A DNA stretch of 64,000 nucleotides, taken from NCBI GenBank assembly GCA_948146395.1, contig OX411559.1, positions 35,792,215-35,856,214 of the forward strand. The letters run 5' to 3'. This document shows positions 57,176 to 64,000 of this stretch, one piece after another (within the stretch, counting starts at the first letter, position 1; each line of letters begins with the position of its first letter). The translations under genes were made by a program, and so were the position numbers. This DNA comes from Fragum whitleyi. Lineage: Eukaryota; Mollusca; Bivalvia; Cardiida; Cardiidae. The notes beneath the pieces are model-generated. The model saw only the letters and a program-made list of their open reading frames with translations. It was not told where the DNA came from and did no database searches.

Positions 57176-57424
57176 AATTGTACCAGGGTTTTATTCAGGA
57201 TGATAAGGATTAACGTTAAGCTGAAAATTTTCATCATTGGTCAATCATTGGAAAGGTGCCTTGAACTTCAAAGCGAGCAAGTAATTGGAATCTTCACCAA
57301 GTTGGTGGATAACAATGATACTGTAACAAATCACATTATTATCTAGATACTAATCTACTGACCAGTGGCAAAGAAACCAGCCTAAGAGGGGGTTTAGACT
57401 GTGTGTTTTTTCATATCTGCTTTT

Positions 57425-59456
57425 TAGCTCACCTGAGCACGAAGTGCTCATGTGAGCTATTGTGATCACCTTTCGTCCGGCGTCCGTCCGTCGGTCGTCG
57501 GTCGTCGTCCGTCGTCCGGCGTCCGTCAACAATTTCTTTAAACGACATCTCCTCCTAAACTACTAGGCCAATTAACACCAAATTTTACAGAAATGTTGCT
57601 TAGGTGGTCCCCTTCAAAAATAGCTAAAAGAATTGAAATCCATGAAAAACTCTGGTTGCTATGGCAACAAAAGTGAAATTTTAAGAAAATCTTTAAAATT
57701 CTTCTTCTTCTCAACCAGTAGTCCTACAGACTTAAAACTTGGCATGGATGATCAGTTCATGCACCTGAATTAAAATAGCTAAAATCATATCTTTTGGGCC
57801 ACCAGGTGCGGAGCACCAGGGGGGAGGGGGTAGTACCTTGGGTAAATTTTGTAATCTTTAACCTTCTTCTTCTTGGGAACCAGGAGCCCTACAGACTTGA
57901 AAATTGGCATGGATGATCAGCTTATAGGCCTTAATAAAAATAGCTAAAATCATATCTGTTGGGCTGCCAGGTGCGGAGCACCAGGGGGGAAGGGGTAGTA
58001 CTTTTGTGAAAATTTTGTAATCTTTAACCTTCTTCTTCTTCTGAACCAGGAGCCTGACAGATTTGAATATTGGCATGGATGATCAGCATTTGGACTTTTA
58101 TATAAATAGCTAAAATCATGACTGTTGATTCACCAGGTGCGGAGCACCAGGGGGGAGAGGGTAGTACTTTTGTGAAAAATTTGTAATCTTTAATCTTCTT
58201 CTTCTTCTGAACCAGGAGCCCTACAGACTTGAAAATTGGCATGGATGATCAGCTTATAGACCTGAATAAAAATAGCTAAAATCATGACTGTAATGCCACC
58301 AGGTGCGGAGCACCAGGGGGGAGGGGGTAGTACTTTTGTGAAAATTTTGTTATCTTTAACCTTCTTCTTCTTCTGAACTAGGAGCCTGACAGATTTGAAT
58401 ATTGGCATGGATGATCAGAATATGGATCTTTATATAAATAGATAAAATCATGACTGTTGATTCACCAGGTGCGGAGCACCAGGGGGGAGAGGGTAGTACT
58501 TTTGTGAAAATTTTGTAATCTTTAACCTTCTTCTTCTTCTGAACCACAAGCCCTACAGACTTGAAAATTGGCATGGAGGATCAGCTCATAGACCTTAATA
58601 AAAATAGCTAAAATCATGACTGTAATGCCACCAGGTGCGGAGCACCAGGGGGGAGGGAGTAGTACTTTTGTGAAAATTTTGTTATCTTTAACCTTCATCT
58701 TCTAATGAACCAGGAGCCCTACAGACTTCAATATTGGCATGGATGATAAGCTTTTTTGATCTAAAATAAAATAGCTAAAATCATGAATGAAGGGCCACCA
58801 GATGCGGAGCATTAGGGGGGAGGGGATAGTACTTTGGATCAATTTTGAATTCTTTAACCTTATTCTTCTCCTGGATCAGGAACCCTACAGACTTGAAAAT
58901 TGTCATGGGTGATCAATATATTGACATTAATAAAAATAGCTAAAATCATGACTGTAGGGTCACCAGGTGCTGAGTGTCTTGGGGAGGGGGTAGTACTTTG
59001 GATCATTTTTGAAATCTTTAAACTTCTTCTAATGAACCAGGAGTCCTACAGACTTGAAAATTAGTATGAATGATCAGCATAATGGACATTAATTGAATTA
59101 GCTAAAATCATGACTGTAGATTCACCAGGTGCAGAGCATCTTGGGGGAGTGCTTTGTTGAGAATTTTGAATCCCTACAGCCTTTATATTTGACATGGATT
59201 GATCAACTCATTAAAGAAAACTTTAAAAGTCTCAGACTCAGGCTGTATATCTGGCATAGATTAGCTGATCACAGACCTTTTATGAAAAACGCTTAAATAA
59301 ATAATGACCAGGGGAGGAGCAGGGGGGGGGGGGGTTTATTTCAAATGTTATCTGATTGAATAAGTGAAAATCTCTTTTTCTGTGGTTGCATGGACATACC
59401 TAGGTAATGAAGCTTTTTTCTCAGGTGAGCGACCCAGGGCCAACGGCCCTCTTGTT
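57425..59456 (+). mobile_element. Helitron-like family A element with 166-bp array
   Basis: 5' hairpin GAGCACgaaGTGCTC with AGCTCACC before it, GTCCGTCGGTCG microsatellite (57474-57528), leader, array, then CAGGTGAGCGA, hairpin GGGCCaacGGCCC, TCTTGTT. The same ends as 9076-11073 but an unrelated-looking array, so ends and arrays have been reshuffled. Confidence 0.8.
57790..59150 (+). repeat. 166-bp tandem array, about 8 units
   Basis: Marker ccaggtgcggagcaccagg recurs near 57802, 57968, 58134, 58300, 58466 and 58632, then decays. Each carries an inner GGTGCggaGCACC hairpin and a cttcttcttct tract. Four minus-strand 72-codon frames spaced by 166 bp simply restate the array. Confidence 0.92.
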
Positions 59457-61014
59457 CATATATGTCAAAACATGCAGTGTAAGCCCCCAGATAATGAGCG
59501 TTCTGTTAACAGATCTGCAAAACATACAGAATAGAACATGTTCTATTTCCGTCTGCTTTTCAATACCGAAATGATCATTGATACCTCTGATGACCTGCTG
59601 ATAAGCTGATAAAATAAACAATTACTGGTCAGCTCTTTCAAGTAGCCTGTCAAATAGACATATTTTGTGAAACATAATTCCTTCAATGACCAGAAAGAAC
59701 ATTTAACCTATTACCATAAAATAGATAAATTCTTCCAGTGGTACTTAGTATATATTGAAAAATAGTTATAATAATAAAACTGAATAATAATATGTTTAAA
59801 TACGCATTGCAATTTACTGACCTTTCAGGAAATTGCAGAACATATTGACCATGGTCAGTCTATATATCAGGAATATTGGTGACCCAATTTATTTTAGAAT
59901 TGTCATTCTACTGTACTTAATTGTCTGGTCTGATCACCTATAAAATTATTCTCAACCTTTAAATTAGTTTGTTTACGCCTATTTAATTTACATGATTAAC
60001 ATCAATCAAGGTTCAAGTTCTCATAACTACCTCTCGATTCTACTTCTTGTGAAATCATCAAATACTAATACCAAATGTTACCGACAAGTAAGAGAATGAA
60101 GCTAGACCAATGGCATTTTCAGGAATCAAATTTCCCCTGCCTCCTCTCAATTAAAAGACCGGTGCACAGTGACGCGATGAAAATTTGCTGGTTATATATC
60201 AAGTATTAAATTGTGAAGAGTAATTCGTTTTTATTGCCACTTTCAGTCTCGAATTAAATTAGAAATAAAATATTTTGAGAAACAAATGTTCAGAAAAGAG
60301 ATCAAATGATTAAATATTACAGAAACAGAAAATTATGTGACCATATTCCAGGTTTAAGACAACTTAAACAGGAGAAAAGTATTCAAATAAATTAATTGAG
60401 CTATATTTCAATGTCTTTATTATCATTTTAGAGAGATTTAAGAGACTATTTGTAGATTTCATTGAGGTGTGAAACTAAAACATAATCACACTGTATAGAT
60501 ACGCAAAGCAGATTCATGAATGAGTTTGATTAGGAACTTTTTTTGTTTCATACCTCCATGAAATTGAGAAATATTCAGCAGAACCTTACAAAATAGCTGC
60601 ATACCCAAAATTGCTTTCATTGCACAATGAAACCAATTTTAAGCCATTCAGAACATACGAATATTAATGGACAAAAATAAGATTTAATATTTAAATATAC
60701 ATTTGGTTTCGGTTAGCGATTGAATATTCCCTCATCATTCCAGTAATACAATACACTATTTGATCTTGCAAATGACTGACAGCAATGACCGAGGTCAACT
60801 GAAGCAGATATGTAAAAGCATACAGTGTAAACGCAAAAAGACAGATACGCTTTTACACATGTGCTTTTTCACATCTGCTTAAACATACAGTGTAAACGCT
60901 CTCTAAGATCGCTTCACACCAATTTAATGAGACTGACTGACACATCAAAATCAAACCTCATTTAATTCAAATAACATCAGGAGATGGACCCAATGATAAT
61001 TAATTATTTTTGCC

Positions 61015-61360
61015 CTGGCAGGGCTGAGCCAAAGGAACAGGTTGTTGCACTTAAGGTTGAGGTAGATCAGCTTTTATTCATAATTACTTACTTCGATAGA
61101 TAGTGGACATGAATAACTCGAGACCTTAAATTGTAGGTTGGTAACCAAAGCCTTGGAACTTCAGCTTGTCCAAGCTGAATTTACGGGGCTTTGGTACCCC
61201 ATGATGAAATATGTTCACTTTCTCTAAGCATGTGAATCATTTTGGATTTAAGGGTAAATTTTTTAAAGTTAACGATAATTGCAGATTAAATTTTAAATGA
61301 ACCCAAAATATTGAAAAGTAAACTTGCAAAATTACGTCACTTTTAAGCCAGAACCTGTTG
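61015..61360. mobile_element. CTGGCAGGGC MITE, copy 2 (decayed)
   Basis: Left end CTGGCAGGGCTGAGCC, central palindrome AACTTCAGCTTG / CAAGCTGAATTT (about 61153-61180), tgaacccaaaatatt and aaattacgtcac blocks matching 24084-24432. The right terminal repeat is largely lost. Confidence 0.65.
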
Positions 61361-61499
61361 AATACTAACGCAGAATATGAGTCGGCACAACATTGTATTT
61401 GTAGTTGTGTTAATGCCTCTTTCAACAGTATTTCAGTCAAATTGTGTGAAAGCTGGTGCACCTACATACACTTCTGCTTAATTGAATTGATTAAAAAGG

Positions 61500-61765
61500 G
61501 GTGTTACACCACTTTCAACAATCTTTCAGTTATACTGCATGACTGGAGCACCTAACAATGGATTCTTGCTATTTCTCACACCAGTTTTACCATTTCATCC
61601 TTTTCTAGCCTCCAGCTGCTACCCCACATGGGTCTATGATTATCAACTCATTGGTGGGAGACAAATATTCGGAAAGGTGAGTGCTGTTGTGGGGACTGAA
61701 CCTAGCTAGGACCTCTAGATTGACACTTCGATGTGCTATCAACTGCTCTTTGACGGTAGCTGCTT
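61500..61765 (-). repeat. SINE copy, minus strand
   Basis: Complement of the SINE body (ctttcaacaatctttcag, ggagcacctaacaatgg, tagcctccagctgct, tcattggtgggagac), then a tRNA-like edge (tgctatcaactgctctttgacgg). A second partial minus-strand 3' end precedes it at 61415-61465. Confidence 0.7.
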
Positions 61766-62182
61766 CATTTCTGATTCAGCTTACAAATTGATGTATCATC
61801 ACTTTATCCCTTGGCCTAATGCTGGAGACAAATGACTTGGCAAATTGCAAGATGAAATCAGTCGTATATCTTGCTTAAGGTAGTGGACCCATAATACTGG
61901 TAGTTCGGCAACATTTCAATTGGTAGTCATGAATTTTAACAGTGTTAATCGAGGTTTCCTGATGATTCCATTAGAAAACCTTGGTAAACATGGTGAAAGA
62001 TCATGATTTCCAAAATGTTGCTGAACTATTACCGTTCAACTACCTAAAAGGTTATAGTCAAAGGGGGTTTATCTTTTAGAGAAGTTATTTCACTTTAAGT
62101 GAGGCCTTAATTTGAATTAGAAATTATACAAGTTTAGAATGTTCAAGAAATGAAACAGGTTATGGAAAGGATATCATCTTTT

Positions 62183-62510
62183 TTATGATGAAAACTGGTG
62201 AGCCATACCCTAATACTGTAATTTATACCTTTTATGATATCTCTGTATCTACCTGTTGGGTTTAACAGGTCAAGATGATAATTGTTGAAATCTTTTTACC
62301 ATTTGGTAAGAATAATTAAAAGGCCGGTTGAAAAGATATCTAGTTATGAACTCTTGTAAGAAGGATAAATAAGACGAAAACTGATGAGCCATACCCTAAT
62401 ACTGTAATTTATACCCTATGTGATATCTTTGTACATACCTGTTGGGTTATACGGTCAAGATGATGAGATTTGAGATCTTTACCACCTTGAAATGTATCAT
62501 ATCTCTCCAA
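62183..62510 (+). repeat. Two-copy tandem duplication, 186-bp step
   Basis: gagccataccctaatactgt recurs at 62200 and 62386, with matching atttatacc, gatatct-tgta and acctgttgggtt blocks. Non-coding. Confidence 0.8.
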
Positions 62511-62624
62511 GTTTGTGTTGGTCAAGTGGTAAATCACAGCTGCAGGGCTCAGCCGTTACACCTATCATCACAACAATTTTCTGAGGCCTTGCTGTGGAAT
62601 ATGCCTGACTTGAAAGTAAATTAA

Positions 62625-62862
62625 CTCATGCTGTGCTGAATAAGTTTTGGCTAAAAATTTTCATCAAAATCAAAGGGGAAAAGCAATGAAAGTACCAACT
62701 GCAGGTCAATTTATATTTTGAAAAACTAAATCTATTGACAATTCGGGTTTGAAATGAAAAACAGGTGGTGTAGACTAATATCAGACTGCACATATGTGCA
62801 GGCTGATGTTTGTCTATAGCTCCTGCCAAAGCAGGAATATTCCGGGTTCAGCATGACAGAGG
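62625..62862 (-). mobile_element. TTAA-type MITE, reverse orientation
   Basis: 238 bp with TTAA at 62621-62624 and 62863-62866, ends CTCATGCTGTGCTGAA and TTCAGCATGACAGAGG, and the intact core palindrome CTGCACATATGTGCAG near 62786. Confidence 0.82.
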
Positions 62863-62895
62863 TTAAGACAAACAAGGAACTAAAAGGTTAAATTT

Positions 62896-62951
62896 TGAGG
62901 GGTCAGGGCAATATAATTGAAATTCAAAGTATACATTGTCCTGACCCCTCG
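62896..62951. repeat. Short palindromic element P7
   Basis: TGAGGGGTCAGGGCAATATA and its near-complement TATACATTGTCCTGACCCCTCG around a 14-nt loop. The same terminal GAGGGGTCAG as P1. Confidence 0.7.
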
Positions 62952-64000
62952 TTACAGCTTCAGGAGTTGTAGGACCTACATGGGTGGTGAGGAAGCATTT
63001 AGGATAAGCCTAGTAGTATGTCTGAGCCCAAGAGGCTTAAAATTATGATCTCTGACTCTTAGGGCAAAACTGCCTTCTATCTAATATTTTGTGAAAAAAC
63101 ATGATCCTGACTGATTGAATGTCCCCTAAATTAGCATTTAATTGTATAAAAGAAGATTTAAACTCAGTAAAATAGGGGTTAAGGGAAATAAGATTCTTAT
63201 ATTTATCTTGCATCAAATTGTCAAATATTTTTCTTGTTAAATAGATATATCAGTTTCAGTGACCTATCCAGGTGGTCAGTTCACAGCCATTTAATTAAAT
63301 TGCTGTCTAGGTTACAGGTTAACACCTACTTGGTGTGCAGGAGATCATTAGATACTGATAAAAATTCCTTATTTGGTCAATTTTCTTATTTATACAAATA
63401 GTTTAGCCTTACAATTGAATTTTGCTAATGTCCTTCAAATAATCAAATCCTGTAACTTTAGCCTTAGGTAGACAGTATAGACTTATAGATGTACTGTAGT
63501 ATAACTCAAATACGATTTTGTGACATGTGATTAAAGATGATATCCATACAGTCCATGTAGTGAATTCTATGTAAACCATATTTGCGTTTTCGAAATACTG
63601 TCTCCAATTGTCCTCTGCTGGAAAAGATTTTTTTTTCAAATCCTAAATATTTTACAGTTTTCATATGAGCTCTTTTTGTGGGATGGTTCTGTGATAAAGT
63701 CTTGTTATCAAAAGAAAACAGTTTCTTTTTTACTGACAAAAAAAAAAAAGATTATGATAATTATGGAACAAGAAAACAAAAACAAAATGGCTGACATGAA
63801 ATATATAAAGGGAGGGTACTCTCAATTGTCAAGATGATTAATAATTATTTCTTTGGATCAAAGTACTGGTTTGTTTTGCCAACATTTGTGCTTGATTCTT
63901 TTTTGCAAGAAGTCATTTCTGGAATTTTGATGGGGGCGGTTGCATAAATTTCCTCTTAATCTACTCAAAACCCGAAAACATGTCAAGTCAGCCCACCTTA
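62952..64000. other. Anonymous non-coding stretch
   Basis: No supported gene or known repeat. An A run is near 63739-63750. Short minus-strand frames at 63409-63739 have no recognisable domain. Confidence 0.4.

Larger units (their letters stand above)
57387..60902. mobile_element. 3.5-kb insertion with CTAAG duplication and inverted ends
   Basis: CTAAG at 57382-57386 and 60903-60907. Inverted ends GGGGGTTTAGACTGTGTGTT and (complement) AGCGTTTACACTGTATGTTT. The terminal ACAGTGTAAACGC motif also occurs at 60815-60830 and, weaker, at 59475-59490. Comparison with 55560-55770 shows the uninserted sequence. Most of its left half is the Helitron-like element at 57425-59456. The remainder (59457-60800) is AT-rich and non-coding. 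Confidence 0.7.

Noticed and set aside
57858..58574. Four 72-codon minus-strand frames at 166-bp spacing
   Set aside because: They restate the 166-bp non-coding array; no domain, and each is broken at unit boundaries.

Overview
This window looks like repeat-dense animal DNA, most likely from a bivalve mollusc. It is AT-rich and has no operon-like gene packing. I found no convincing host exon. The dispersed families (AGCTCACCTGAGCAC-type hairpin-ended elements with GTCC microsatellites, TTAA-flanked MITEs with a CTGCACATATGTGCAG palindrome, tRNA-derived SINEs) are ones I associate with clams and other bivalves; that is inference, since no search was run.

Layout. 1-2.5 kb: SINE and MITE copies in otherwise anonymous sequence. 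2.5-7.0 kb: a DNA element with about 1.1-kb inverted arms and a GTTTTT duplication, its right arm split by a second DNA element that keeps a broken coding remnant. 8.0-20.1 kb: matching GGGGCCTCTTTCAAGAAA ends bracket a Helitron-like element with a 145-bp array (9.1-11.1 kb) and a young tyrosine-recombinase retrotransposon of Ngaro type (11.2-19.4 kb). The latter has gag, RT/RNase H and recombinase frames and split direct repeats A1...B1-A2-B2. 19.5-34.8 kb: MITEs, palindromes, a TA-flanked 2.4-kb element, and a 27.3-32.1 kb inverted-arm element split by a Helitron-like insertion. 35.1-41.3 kb: an APE-type LINE with ORF1 and an endonuclease-RT ORF2 carrying one premature stop. 41.3-50.7 kb: nested SINE, MITE and Helitron-like copies. 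50.8-55.0 kb: a 4.2-kb TIR element inside a MITE. 55.0-64.0 kb: a 3.5-kb insertion holding another Helitron-like element with a 166-bp array, then further MITE, SINE and palindrome copies.

The only substantial genes belong to the two retrotransposons. The YR element encodes a nucleocapsid-like protein, a reverse transcriptase/RNase H and an integrating tyrosine recombinase. The LINE encodes an RNA-binding ORF1 protein and an endonuclease/RT. In both elements the ORF1-ORF2 boundary is one stop codon with the same frame open on either side.

The most notable signal is in the YR element's B repeats. Each holds four tandem modules of three to four hairpins whose stems show paired (compensatory) base changes between modules. 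This points to a selected RNA or DNA fold that I cannot match to a named motif. A second theme is insertion at palindrome centres: both copies of a TA-targeting MITE in this window sit at the centre of another element's palindrome.
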